Origin: Larix kaempferi
Taxonomy: Eukaryota > Streptophyta > Pinopsida > Pinales > Pinaceae
Direction: 5' to 3'
DNA length: 64,000 nucleotides
Assembly: GCA_027924585.1 (NCBI GenBank)
Contig: BSBM01001719.1
Location: 9,854,001 to 9,918,000 of the forward strand
Shown: positions 44,468-55,575 of the stretch, in pieces
Numbering within the stretch: position 1 is the stretch's first letter
Layout of the letters: each line of letters begins with the position of its first letter
Notes under the pieces: model-generated
Seen by the model: only the letters and a program-made list of their open reading frames with translations
Database searches by the model: none
What the model was told of the DNA's origin: nothing
Program-made: the position numbers and the translations under genes

Positions 44468-44889
44468 TGTTAAATAAACTCAGACAGACAATGCAGAAGG
44501 AAATACAATAAGATGGCGAACCTGACTAGAGCCCTTTGAGGGTGTCACTATGGGAGTCTTGAGTTACTCAAGTATACTTCTTTGAAGTCCACGGTGACTG
44601 GCCTCAATGTGCATAGCCACTCTACCCCTAAAACTATATCACAATCAGCTATATCGTGTTTTGAGATAATAATCACACAATTGGATTCCCACATTTTCAC
44701 ATCTCCCCCCAAATTTCATCATCCAATCATTGGCTATCATAATTTGAAAGTTGGGCATCAAGAGGACATAACAATGGATTTCTTCAGCCACTCACAAGTG
44801 AATAAAAATGTGGGTGTTGTCACTGTCAACCTATTCTACCACTTTGCAGTGCTTGATGTAATCCAGAAGTTTCAAGGTTTGTGATGTTG
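44468..44889 (-). repeat. Possible LTR fragment
   Basis: Starts TGTTAAATAAACTC next to the primer-site-like sequence. The partner LTR is not in the window and the right border is undefined, because a plus-strand RT scrap begins about 44890. Confidence 0.35.
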
Positions 44890-45037
44890 AAATACTAGAT
44901 GAAGTATGAAGAGAAATTACTGATATGGGACATATTCACTACTATTTGGGTATTGAAGTGACTCAAAATCTGAAATATATATTCATCTCACAAAAAAATT
45001 AAATTAAAGAATTACTCGACAAGTTTGGAAGATACTA
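44890..45037 (+). pseudogene. pol: Copia RT scrap
   Basis: Plus strand reads EITDMGHIHYYLGIEVTQ, then YIFISQK and LLDKFG, the segment just after YVDD in a copia RT. It has one stop upstream (LDEV*) and is cut off at 45037, where the truncated LTR of element E begins. It belongs to a lineage different from A, C and D. Confidence 0.75.
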
Positions 45038-45534
45038 CATTCATAAAGAATGGCTCTCAACCCTAGGCTGAGCTTCAGTCCCAGACTGAATCATGTTGAT
45101 CAACCTCCTGGTTACTGAACAGGTCCTCCATTCTCCCGGAGAATGGTCCTCGGCCCTAGGCTGAGCTTCTGTCCCAGACTGAATGTTAATCAACCACCTG
45201 CAGGACCTGCTTGGTCCTTGACCAAGAATCTACCTGGTCTTAGACCAGGATGTCTCTGTCTCAGCCTGCAGAATCTGTTTGGTCCTCGTGACCAAGAAAC
45301 TGTCTGGTCCCAGACCAAAATACCCTAGAGACAGATAGGGGCCCTAGCCACATGCTAGGGACTTTGCCATGGCATCAACCTGCTTGATCCCAAACCAAGA
45401 ACCCCAGTAGACTGTTAGGGGCCCTAGGGTACCTTCTAGGGACTTACTCTGCCTGGTTAACTGACCAGGAACCCTAGTTAACTGATTAGGGTGCCATTCA
45501 GAGAATGGCTCTCGCAGCTTATTTAACTTTAACA
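45038..45534 (-). repeat. 3' LTR remnant of element E
   Basis: About 497 bp matching 56816-57303. It holds CCTGGTTACTGAACAGGTCC- and CTTGGTCC..GACCAAG-type inverted units. Cut at 45037 by the RT scrap. Confidence 0.8.
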
Positions 45535-46170
45535 CTCCCTCTCAGCAAGAGAGGCATTCTCAGCAACATTAAGCTTGTCTTGGAAGTACCCAGACTTCGT
45601 CGTGGACAGAGGCCTAGTCAACACATCGGTAATCTGTTTATCTGACATAACACACTGAAGTCTCTGCACCATGTCCTTGACATAGTGATACTTCCTCTCG
45701 ATGTGTCTCGACCTGTCATAGAATATAGGATTTTTTTAGAGCTTCAAACAGCTCTGAATGTCATCAAGAAACTTGATCTTATGGATCCACTTGGAAGTTA
45801 CAACTGACTTCCCTTGTTGTGTGAGAATCACTTTACACTTCATTATCCATTATCAACTGGAAGTCTTCTATCATAGCACCTTTCCAAAACTGATGTTTGG
45901 CTGCCTCTTCATAAGTGGAGGATTCTGAATCAGTGACATGGCTCATCTGGGATATCAAACCAGAGCAACCTTGAAGCCTTTCAATAGGGTTCTTAATGAG
46001 ATCAACTGAGGACTCCCATGCCTCCTCCCTTTGCTCATCTGAAAGAGATAACTCATGGACTGGGCTCACTTTCATGTCTATATCACTGGGAGGCTCTTTG
46101 TAGTGACGAGAAACATCTTTCTCATAAAGTGTCACATCTCTACTTTTCTTTTCTGCAATCCCATTCTGCT
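45529..46170 (-). pseudogene. pol: Element E pol, internally deleted
   Basis: From the 3' end: ..NASLAEREC with its TAA stop (45529-45531) inside the LTR, GYFQDKLNVAEN, VLTRPLS, FYDRSRHIERKYHYVKDMVQ (end of RNase H). This is joined directly to KSVVTSKWIHKI of the RT N-terminus, so the RT core including YVDD and most of RNase H are deleted (near 45770). Upstream are STYEEAAKHQFWKGAMIEDF and an acidic linker. The integrase end NGIAEKKS is fused to DVTLYEKDVSRHY. It is non-functional. Confidence 0.8.
45535..45549 (-). other. Polypurine tract of element E
   Basis: Minus strand CTTGCTGAGAGGGAG at the LTR edge, encoding the final LAERE of pol. Confidence 0.8.
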
Positions 46171-47345
46171 AGGGATTGAAAAGCTCAGTTGGCTCTCTCT
46201 TGATCTCTGATCTTACCAGTTGTTCCATTCTATTAAGGAACACGTCATCAATAACAAATACCTGGTAGATTCCCTTTTGCTGACACTATGCTGACACTTG
46301 GTAGGATGAACATTTAGTAACTGATCCTGGAGCTACCTGCTGCTTCTGTACCTGAGCACATAGCTCCCTCTGGAATTGTGCATCCAACTTTGAACATAAG
46401 TAGGATCTGCAAACTTCATCACTTATCATCAGAGCAAGTCATATCATCCTCTTCGTGTGGGTCTTAAATTCAGTCCAATAGTCAACAATAATCAAATTCT
46501 AATGTAATATCATTCTCACATAATAGCATAGTCTTAGTCTCCATCCATATACTAGATGTCATCAAGAACATAATATCAGTCATGTATATATGCAATGTGT
46601 TATACCAGTATGATTCACATGATACTTCAAACATAGGAGGGATAAATAAACCTCCCTCTTAATTTATGCCTCCAAGCAGAGGTCACATGATCAAGTGTCT
46701 TGAGATTTCTGTATTCTACACTAGTGTCCTTTAGACATCATTCTCAAGATCTCATGTATCATCACACATTTGTTAGTTTATTTTGATGATATCATAACCC
46801 TGGGTATTTTAACACATATGATCACATGAACTCTAACTCCTTTACGGTTGCAGACTCTTATCACATCAATCAATGAATCACAAAACTCTTTACACAGTAA
46901 AATGATCATCTAGAAGGTATCATGATTATGATCATAAGTCAAGATCCAACCATATGAAGAGTTAAGTACGCTTCATACTCATCACAGAAAACATACTTGA
47001 GTCAAACCTTCTAGTTACAACTGACATACCTCTTCAAGGAGTCATCAAGTCCATAGCCTGTCAAATCCATTTTCTAATATTACACCTAAGGCATAGACTA
47101 GCACCACTGAAATACACACATCCTTTTCTTTAGCTTTCTCAGAAATATTGATTTTAAATTTAGCTAATTAATACTTGTATGAGGCCATCCAACTGTGTGC
47201 ATTGATGTCTGAATGGTTCACTGTTCATGAAGATAAATATCAAATCTTTGCTAGCTTTCTGTTGCCAAGTTAGATAAATTTCAGCCCCTTACCTTAGGAT
47301 CTATGTAGATTCTTTCAATCTGCAAAACAGAATTAGTTACAAACA
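46171..47345 (-). other. Degenerate internal region of element E
   Basis: AT-rich, with no continuous gag or protease. A short LDAQFQRELCAQVQKQQ-like reading near 46330-46400 could be a polyprotein relic. Nothing else is supported. Confidence 0.45.
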
Positions 47346-47361
47346 CTAAGCTCTGATACCA
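47346..47361 (-). other. Primer binding site of element E
   Basis: Minus strand TGGTATCAGAGCTTAG, an excellent match to the plant copia primer site. It fixes the inner edge of the 5' LTR at 47362. Confidence 0.88.
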
Positions 47362-47898
47362 TTTTAAATTTAGGGTTAGATTAGGGTCTGAAGCATAAAA
47401 TTAAATTTTGTGTACTTTAAAGCAGAAAACAAAATTACAGAACTAGTGTTGAGAACAAAATAGTATAGCTGTAACAAACTAAGACATAATTTTCATTTCT
47501 TTCAACTTTAACACTCCCAAAGGTCCCTGTCTTAAAGTTGAAGCATACATTAACAATAACCAGCAGAGCAGTAGTAGCAGTAAGACAAAACTATAATAGC
47601 AGTAATAGATCTAACTCAAAAAATACAAAAGAACAAGTCTGATAACTTACTTGGAGAGTTGAGACCTTCCTTATACTCAGAAATTTAACTTTCAGAACGG
47701 AGTATGCCTCTCATAGGCAAGTCAATCAACTGGAACAAAACTGACCCTTACCTGAGGGTTAGCACATACCTGAGAGAGAGAGAGTGATGGGGCTGTAGGA
47801 TAGGTTTCTCCAAGATCAGGTCAACACATTAACCAAGACAGTCAAAGGGAGGAAGATACAAGGGCAGCCTTAACCAAAGCAATGGTGGTCACCTACAG

Positions 47899-48762
47899 TG
47901 TAAATTTTAATCCAGAGATCACTACTCTCTCTGGATAGCCCTGAGATCTCAAGCGGTTTGAGTCTCGTAAATCAATAATGCTATAATGAAATAAAACTCA
48001 ACAACTGTAGATCTCTTTACCACATAAACACAATCATCACACATATGACATTGCATATACCCTGGAAACCCCAAACGGGAAAAACCAGCAATCTTGTGGG
48101 GCTTTCTTCTATCTTGAGCCCAAATCAATATATGAAAAGAACAAATACAACAATGTTACCTCAGATGTAACACTCAATCCTGAATGGGTCAAGCCCTAGA
48201 TCTGCATGCATCAGTTGATGCATGAACTGGGGAAATGTGCCCTAACTGTCAATCTGGATCTGAGTCTCTCTACAGGTAGCTCTAACTATACTGCCTCTCT
48301 CAACCCTCTGCTCTGCAACGGAAGAAGGACAATAGCTGAATGCGTCCTCCTCTACATGGATAAGTGTGCCCTCCCTCAAGATAACAAAAGATCGTACTGA
48401 AACAGATCTCAACAGATCTAAGCTCTGGTCATCAAAGACCTGTCTCACTCACTAAGACTAGGATACTCTGAAAGTTACAGCAGCTCAATCGATCAACCGG
48501 ATGCAGTACGAGCTTCTCTCTCCTCAAAGAATGAGCCCTCCTTCCCAAGGAAAGTCGCCCACCTCTCAACTGGATCTATCTCAAATCAGTTGGCTCGGTA
48601 AAACAGACAGACACCTTCTGTCTCCTTATATCAACTTACTGAAAATTAGGTTTACCAAAAACCTAAAAGTGGGTCCATGCAAAACTCACTTTTGCATGCA
48701 TCTAAGCATGCAAAACTTTTCATGCCCTCCTGAGAATAACTTCCTTGGTTAACTTTTTAACA
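47899..48762 (-). repeat. 3' LTR of element D
   Basis: Begins TGTAAATTTTAATCC and ends CTTTTTAACA on the plus strand, pairing with 54403-55241. It contains clustered CATGCA words and the palindrome at 48205-48224. Confidence 0.92.
48205..48224. promoter_or_regulatory. Palindromic RY-type motif in D LTR
   Basis: CATGCATCA-GT-TGATGCATG, a perfect inverted repeat with 9-bp arms. The copy in the other LTR (54709-54730) has 10-bp arms. CATGCA is the RY core bound by plant B3-domain factors. More CATGCA copies lie at 48676-48722. Binding is inferred. Confidence 0.4.
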
Positions 48763-49898
48763 CTCCCTCTCAACCAAGAAAGGATTATGAACTACTCCCA
48801 TCTTCTCCCTGAAGTACTCAAACTTATTTCTCATCAAGGACTTTGTGAGAATATCTGCAACCTGCTCATTCGTAGATATGTACTGGAGCTCAACTGCTCC
48901 CCTCTGAACATGATCCCAAATAAAGTGATACTTGATCTCTATGTGCTTTGACTTGTCATGAAATATTGGATTCTCCAAGAGTTTGATGCAACTCTGATTA
49001 TCACAGTGAATCACCGTAGGCTCCAACTGCTAATCAAATAAACTCACCAACATTTTGCGAAGCCAAATGGCCTTGCAACTGGCTAAACTAGCCGACATAT
49101 ATTCTGCCTCAACAAAACTCAATGCTACAGACTTCTGCTTCCTGCTGAACCATAACACGACTGTCGAGCCCAAGCTGAAACAACATCCGAAAGTGCTTTT
49201 CCTGTCACCTGCACTACCTGCCCAATTTGAGTTTGTAAAGCCAACAAGCTGAACTTCACCCTGCCTCACATAATTCAACCCATACTCTATTGTTCCATTG
49301 ACGTACCTTAGAACATGCTTTGCGGCCACCCAATGTACATCTCTAGGTTCTACCATGTACTGACTTAAGGTGTTGACCGCAAAACTCAAATCTGGCCTGG
49401 TGTTAACCAGGTACATCAAGGAACCGATGAGCTGTCGGTACCTGGTGGGATCGACCAACTTACTCTCAGAAGCCACTTGCTTCTTCCAGTTGGTTGTCAT
49501 AGGCGTAGTCATGGGCTTGCAATCTTGCATCTGAAATCTCTTCAGTATGTCCATTGCATTCTTGCCCTGACTAAGGAAGATATGCCCATCCTTCTGCCAG
49601 ACCTCCATGCCTAGGAAGTAGTGCATCAATCCTATATCCTTCATTTCAAACTCAAAAGCAAGGTCCTTCTTGCAATCACTGATGAGTTTCTCTGCCCCTG
49701 TAATGAATAGGTCATCTACATATAACACAAGAATAAACGGATCCCCTTTCACTGCGATGAAGTAGAGATTTGGATCAGCTTCGCTCTTCTGAAAACCTAA
49801 CTGTTGCAAGTAGGTATCTATGCTAGAATACCAAGCTCTAGGTGCTTGCTTCAAGCCGTATAGAGCTTTCTTTAGTCTACATACATGAGACTCTCTCT
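48757..49898 (-). pseudogene. pol: Element D RT C-terminal half and RNase H
   Basis: From the insertion point: RESHVCRLKKALYGLKQAPR, PNLYFIAVKG, FILVLYVDDLFITG (YVDD intact), MHYFLGMEVW, YRQLIGSLMYLVNTRPDLSF, then RNase H with NWAGS (Asp replaced by Asn), VEAEYMSAS, a stop after SLFD (about 49030), HCDNQSCI and HDKSKHIEIKYHF. The pol ends VEREC, with its TAA stop at 48757-48759 inside the LTR. Confidence 0.92.
48763..48775 (-). other. Polypurine tract of element D
   Basis: Minus strand GGTTGAGAGGGAG at the 3' LTR border, also coding for the pol end. Confidence 0.8.
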
Positions 49899-49902
49899 CA
49901 AG

Positions 49903-51980
49903 CTGTGATTTAAAAATCGGTGAAATCGGTTTGTAAATCGGCCGATTCACCGATTTATCCCCTACCCGGTTCAAATCGGCCTCCAAACCGGTTTGTTGGA
50001 CCGATTTAACCAATAAATCGGACCGATTCATCTGAAAAAAACCGGTTTGACCGATTCAAGTAAAAAATCGAACCGATTTTTTGCGTGTGGGTTTTTATTA
50101 TTTTTTTAATTTTTATAAGTTAAATTTTAAACCTAAACTACCTCTAACCTACCCAACCTGACCCCTATTGCACCTATTGCACTTGGAAGAAGAATTGGCC
50201 GGCATGAAACTTAGAACAAGAATCCTTTGGAAGAATATTTTACAAGAAATAGAAATTAATATTTTCATAGAAATTACTGACTTGCCATTAGATTAGTATA
50301 TCTGGTTTAGAAGAAAGATATTCTGTAAGTAGAAATCTGCATTGTCATGGAACATTGCTCATAGTATCATACACTATTATATACCTTGTAGCCATGAGAG
50401 CGGGTCTGCTATATCCAGAATTTGATCCTAATTTCTGGGTCTGTTATTCAGATTTTCATCCTAATGTTAAATATCTGCATTGTTCTGGGATAGTTTTTCA
50501 ATTTCCAAAGATTTTAGTGCTATAGATATTACATTCCGTCTCTCTTTCTTGTCATTCCTTGGAGGCTTTTATTACTCGCAGGCTTGACATTGGGTCTGAA
50601 TTTGACGTAGTTTTTTCTATTTATAATCTCATTTTTTAAATAACAACAATCATTTATTAATGGTTTTCCCAAGTATTGTATAAGATCACTTTAAGCTTGA
50701 CTTCTGAAATCCTTTTATAATTGTTTTTGGGTCCTTCCGTATTTTTATGAGTGGGAACATTACTTCAGTGTACCCTTTTCAGTGTGATGGTTCCCGATAT
50801 CTAGAATGAATAATAATCTACAAGGTTGCTAAACAACCATACTACTTTACTGGTCTAATACAGGATTATGTATAACTTTGCTGATCTAATACATGTTATG
50901 AATACAACTGTTTTTTGCAGATTTAATACAATATTTTATGTTCAGGAATCGACTCTTGTACAACTTTTGTAGGGGCAGTTATTTCTAATGATTCCATAAT
51001 TTTAAAGTTATTCTAAAGTTGTCCTTGTAACAATTTTTTTTTTTAATTTTAAATCCATTTTTTTAAACAAGAACGATCATAATTTGTATTAATAAATTGT
51101 TGCATCTGCTCTTTTCATCACACTGATACAAATTTAAGAGTCTGAACTGTAGCTAATTTCAACAAAAGTCCCCAAAAGGATTTCCATACTACGAAAACTA
51201 GTCTTCTTTCCTTCATAAAGGATTTCCATATTTGTTACTAGTGTAGATTCTACAAAAAACCCCTAGATATTGCTCAGATTTACAAAATATACCGATAACT
51301 GAACTTCAAAGAAAAATATTACTGCTTTGGACTTCAATGAGAAGGTCATCTATATATATTTTAGGCTTAATTAAGGGTTTTACAAGAGCTTTGTTTACAT
51401 ATGGCTAGCTAAGACTAAGATAGTTAAGCTTAATGCCGCCAGCATATCCCCCCACCTCATGGCATGTGATAGCCCTACGGCATAAGAAAGATGTAGTAGA
51501 TAATTTCCTAGGAAGGCATAAGAAAGATGTAGCAGATAATTTCCTAGAAAGGGTTATTATTTTACAATTCACGTCTTGGTGGATATCTATATTCATTGTT
51601 TACACACGAATGCAAATGTAGCAGATAATTTCCTAGAAAGGGTTATTCTATTATAATTCACATCTCGATGGAGATCTGTGTTTATTGTTTACACACCAAA
51701 GCAACAGTTTATGAACAGATGCAATTTATTATATAGGTTCCAATCCTTTCTTCCAGTTTGATATGTCTAGGGGAATATTTTGTTTCTAATGCTATGGAAT
51801 CATGAATTAGAATCTTGAAAATATTGTTTTTCTTAAAAAAATTAAATATTTTATGTATTTTTGAGCAAACCGATTCATTAAATTCAAATCGACCGATTTA
51901 TTACCGATTCATTACCGATTCCGATTCCGATTCCGAGTTGACCCTCGACCGATTCCGAGTCCGATACCGATTTTTAAAAC
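49903..51980. mobile_element. 2.08-kb element with inverted ends inside D RT
   Basis: Interrupts the RT codons between GFEVL and ERESHVC. CAAG is repeated at both edges (49899-49902, 51981-51984), and the uninterrupted reading is restored if one copy and the insert are removed. The ends are inverted: GATTTAAAAATCGGT at the left and, on the opposite strand, GTTTTAAAAATCGGT at the right, 14 of 15 identical. Both ends are followed by many AATCGG/ACCGATT words. The interior (50100-51830) is AT-rich, with no transposase found. A ~50-bp direct repeat (GTAGCAGATAATTTCCTAGA) lies at 51490-51650. It looks like a non-autonomous DNA transposon. Confidence 0.75.
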
Positions 51981-51984
51981 CAAG

Positions 51985-52746
51985 TACCTCGAAACCCTTT
52001 GTCTGCTCAATGTACACCTCCTCCTCTATGAGTCCATTGAGAAATGTTGTCTTGACATCCATCTGGTGAATCTTCCATCCCATCTCTGCTGCTATAGAGA
52101 TCATAGTCCTAATGGAAGAATATCTGGCCACCAGAACAAATGTCTCATCATAGTCAACTCCCTCTATCTGTGAGAACCCTCTAGCCACAAATCTGGCTTT
52201 GTATTTCTCAATGTTGCCATCTGCAGCATATTTAATCTTATAGAGCCATCTGGAGGTGACTACTGGCTTTCCCTCTGGTCTAGGTACAACTTCCCAGACA
52301 TCATTCTTCATGATGGAAGCATACTCTTCCAACATGGCATCTCTCCAGGCCTGCTCACCTGTTGCTTGCTCATATGAGGATGGCTCTGACTCACTAATAC
52401 TGCTTACTAAGGCTAAGTAACTGCAGAATCTATGTGGAGCCTTCCTTTCTCTTACATCCTTCTTAGGATTTCCTACTGCCTGAGTTTCCTTCAAGGTATC
52501 TTGAAGCCACTTGGGCTTCCTCTTCCCTGAAGTGACATCCTGTGAGGAGAACTCCTCATCCTCATCCCAATAACCTGTATGAGAATGAGTACCTCCAGTA
52601 GAGGTGCCCGCAGTCGTCGATCTTGTAGCTCGAGAACCTGTAATCCAGGACCCTGATCCAGGTTGATCACCAACCTGAGATCCTATGCTAGTTTCTGCTC
52701 CTGTGCCTGTGGAACCCGTAACCTGGGAATCTGTCACTCCAGACAC
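51985..52746 (-). pseudogene. pol: Element D RT N-terminal half and linker
   Basis: A Ser/Thr/Gly-rich linker, then KRKPKWLQDTLKE, ERKAPHRFCSYLALVSSISE, AWRDAMLEEYASIMKNDVWE, KYKARFVARGFSQIEGVDYD, HQMDVKTTFLNG (catalytic Asp) and EEVYIEQTKGFEVL, where the insertion cuts in. One continuous frame over 250 codons, the best preserved stretch of D. Confidence 0.92.
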
Positions 52747-52776
52747 TTGGGACCCTGTTGGCTAGGGAAAGGTACT

Positions 52777-53949
52777 CTAACCTGTGTCATGCAGGGATGT
52801 AGCAATCTGTTGTTTTCCCTTCTCTGACTCACATGACTTTCGAAAAGCCCGATGCTCCTTGAATTTCACATCTTGCCTCGCAACAGTCTTCTTGAGCACA
52901 GGAATGTAAATGCGATAGGCTTTCGAAGTCTCATCATATCCAAAAAGAATTCCCCTCTCGACTGTAGGTTCCAACTTTGTCCTTTTCTCTGAAGGAACAT
53001 GTGAGTAGGTAAGGCATCCAAAAATCCTGAAATGCCCAACTTCGGGTTTCTTTCCAAAGAAAGCCTCTTCTAGAGTTTTGTCCCCAAAAACTTTATGAGG
53101 ACTCATGTTCTATATATAAGCTGCAGTGTTACATGCCTCAGCCCAAAGAAAAAATGGCAAACCCTAGTCATGCAACATAGATCTTGCAGCCCCAACAATA
53201 GCCCTGTTTTTCCTCTCAGGCACCCCATTCTGTTGAGGTGTATAGGGCATAGTCAACTGCCTCTTGATGCCCTCCTAAATGCAAAACTCATTGAACTCTT
53301 TAGAGGTATACTCACCTCCATTATCAGATATGAAGATCTTGATCTTCCTTTCTATCTGATTTTCCACAAGAGCCTTGAACTCTTGAAACTTCTGCAAAAC
53401 TTCTTTTGATTCCTTACTCTTTAAAAAATAGATCCAGGTTTTCCTGGAGTAGTCATCAATGAAAGACACATAGTACTTGTAGCCTTTCAAGGATGTAGTG
53501 GACATCAGACCACAGAGGTCAGAATGAATCAAATCAAGAGCTCATGTAGCTCTGCTAACACTCTTGGGAAAAACTAACTTGACGTACTTCCCGAGAGCAC
53601 ACCCTTTGCACACATCATTGTGCTCAGTGCTAAACTCAGGTACTCCTGTCACAATCTCCCTCGGGATCTTTAGGGAAGGATGGTGTAGATGAGCCATCCT
53701 CCTGTGCCAAAGCTCACAAGTGTCACAATCATCATCTCGACTACTATGACTCGGGGCATGATGAAGCTGAAAGTTTAGCTTGTACAGTTTTCCGCTGCGG
53801 CCTCCAATCCTCACAGTTGTGGTATCACTGGATCCCTTGGGATGAACTAGAACATTTCCATCTCTGAACATCACCCATAATCCCCAATCTTCAATAGTAG
53901 ACACGGAGATCAAGTTCTTCTTTAAGACCTGGGACATATAGAACATCAC
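52777..53949 (-). pseudogene. pol: Element D integrase
   Basis: Gag-pre-integrase zinc module LWHRRMAHLHH ... CKGCALGKY (53560-53720). The core has IHSDLCG, FIDDYSRKTWIYFLK and FISDNGGEYTSKEF. A TAG follows FC at about 53275. Then QQNGVPERKNRAIVGAA retains the catalytic Glu. More stops follow (after LHD and AAYI), and then the well-kept C-terminus HKVFGDKTLEEAFFGKKPEV, GHFRIFGCLTYSHVP, FGYDETSKAYRIYIP. The D,D,E triad is present but split by stops. Confidence 0.88.
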
Positions 53950-54304
53950 GAACTCTCATATACTCTCCTGATTCTTTCTGAAAGGACACAGTTCCACGTC
54001 CTATTGCTTTGACAATAGATTTGTCTCCCAATACAATCTCAAGATCTAGCCCATCCTCGGCCAGATCTGTAAAGTACCCACGAACACCTGTCATATGGCT
54101 GGAAACTTCACTGTCTATGTACCATATACTAGAAGTGGAAGCACTCAAAGATTGACCAGTGTTAAGAGCCATCTCTCTGTCAATCTCATTAGTAGAATAC
54201 TCATCTATGTCCTTAGCGGAGCAAGAAGTGAAAACAACTTTATCATCCCTCATACTTGTGGTCATGGTGATCTGAAGGCACAGATCTGACTCCTGCAACT
54301 GCAA
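53891..54304 (-). pseudogene. pol: Element D protease
   Basis: IWYIDSEVSSHMTGVRGYF corresponds to the retropepsin DSGAS core, with Gly-Ala changed to Glu-Val. GRGTVSFQKESG and VRDVLYVPGLK follow, then a frameshift into the integrase frame. No gag precedes it; only ~100 bp separate it from the 5' LTR. Confidence 0.85.
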
Positions 54305-54387
54305 ATCTGAGGCCTAACTGAGATCACCGCACAGATCTGGTATACAGCTCGCAGATCTGAGTGTGATTGCTCTCCCTGACCCTTACC

Positions 54388-54402
54388 AAGGCTTTGCTAC
54401 CA
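54388..54402 (-). other. Primer binding site of element D (variant)
   Basis: Minus strand TGGTAGCAAAGCCTT at the LTR edge, diverged from TGGTATCAGAGC at two of its first twelve bases. Confidence 0.65.
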
Positions 54403-55241
54403 TGTAAATTTTAATCCAGAGATCACTACTCCCTTTGGATAGCCCTGAGATCTCAAGCGGTTTGAGTCTCATAAATCAATAATGCTATAATGAAATAAAA
54501 CTCAACAACTGTAGATCTCTTTACCACATAAACACAATCAATCACACATATGACACTGCATATACCCTGGAAACCCCAAACGGGAAAAACCAGCAATCCT
54601 GTGGGGTTTTCTTCTATCTCAAGCCCAGAGCAATATATGAAAGGAACAAATACAACAATGTTACCTCAGATGTAACACTCAATCCTGAACAGGTCAAACC
54701 CTAGATATGCATGCATCAGTTGATGCATGCACTGGGGAAATGTGCCCTAACTGTCAATCTGGATCTGAGTCTCTCTGCAGGTAGCTCTGACTGTACTGCC
54801 TCTCCCAACCATCTGCTCTGATCTGCTCTGCAACAGAAGAAGGCCAACAGCTGAATGCGTCCTCCTCTACATGGATAAGTGAGCCCTCCCTCAAGATAGC
54901 AAATGCTCGTATGGAAACAAATCTGAGCTCTGATTGTCATAGACCTTTCTCACTCACTGAGACAAGGATACTCTGAAAGTTACAGCAGCTCAATCGATCA
55001 ATCGAATGCGGTACGAGCTTCTCTCTCCTCAAAGAATGCACCCTCCTTCACAAGGAAAGTCGCCCACCTCTCAACTGGATCTATCTCAGATCAATTGGCT
55101 CGGTAAAATAGACAGACACCTTCTGTCTCCTTATATCAACTTATTGAAAATTAGGTTTACCAAAAAACTAAAAGTGGGTGCATGCAAAACTCACTTTTGC
55201 ATGCCCTCCTAAGAATAACTTCCATGGTTAACCTTTTCACA
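54403..55241 (-). repeat. 5' LTR of element D
   Basis: 839 bp, pairs with 47899-48762. It lacks ~27 bp of a CATGCA-containing repeat near its outer end, relative to the 3' LTR. Confidence 0.92.
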
Positions 55242-55319
55242 TACAGGTCATATCAAACCTCAAATCACTGTAGTAGCCCAGACAATCACTCAACAAGATA
55301 TCAGACCTCAGATCACTGT

Positions 55320-55575
55320 AGATCTGACGCAAACAAGGTCCCAACAAGTAGCGATCTCCACAAGTGACAAACAGTTGACCCAAACACAATAGATCTGACC
55401 CATACAAAGTCCCAACAGGCATCTACCTCCACAAGTGACCAAAGGCAGCCCTAAACACAGTGGGTTTGACCCAAACAAGGTCCTAACAAGAAGTAACCTC
55501 CACAAGTAGCCCACACAACAATACATCTGACCCAAACATGCACCAATCTCCACAAGTGACAAATGGCAACCCAAA
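55320..55575. repeat. ~60-70-bp tandem array in E 5' LTR
   Basis: Four irregular units with GATCTGACCCAAACAAGGTC and CTCCACAAGTGAC-like words (starts near 55322, 55391, 55462 and 55524). Part of the E LTR beyond the D insertion. Confidence 0.75.

Larger units (their letters stand above)
47899..55241 (-). mobile_element. Copia element D nested in E's 5' LTR
   Basis: 7343 bp including a 2078-bp insertion, minus orientation, flanked by perfect TACAG (47894-47898, 55242-55246). LTRs are 864 and 839 bp and differ by point changes and a ~27-bp indel. Gag is missing: protease starts ~100 bp inside the 5' LTR. Protease, integrase, RT and RNase H are recognisable but broken. It was inserted after E and before the element at 49903-51980. 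Confidence 0.93.
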
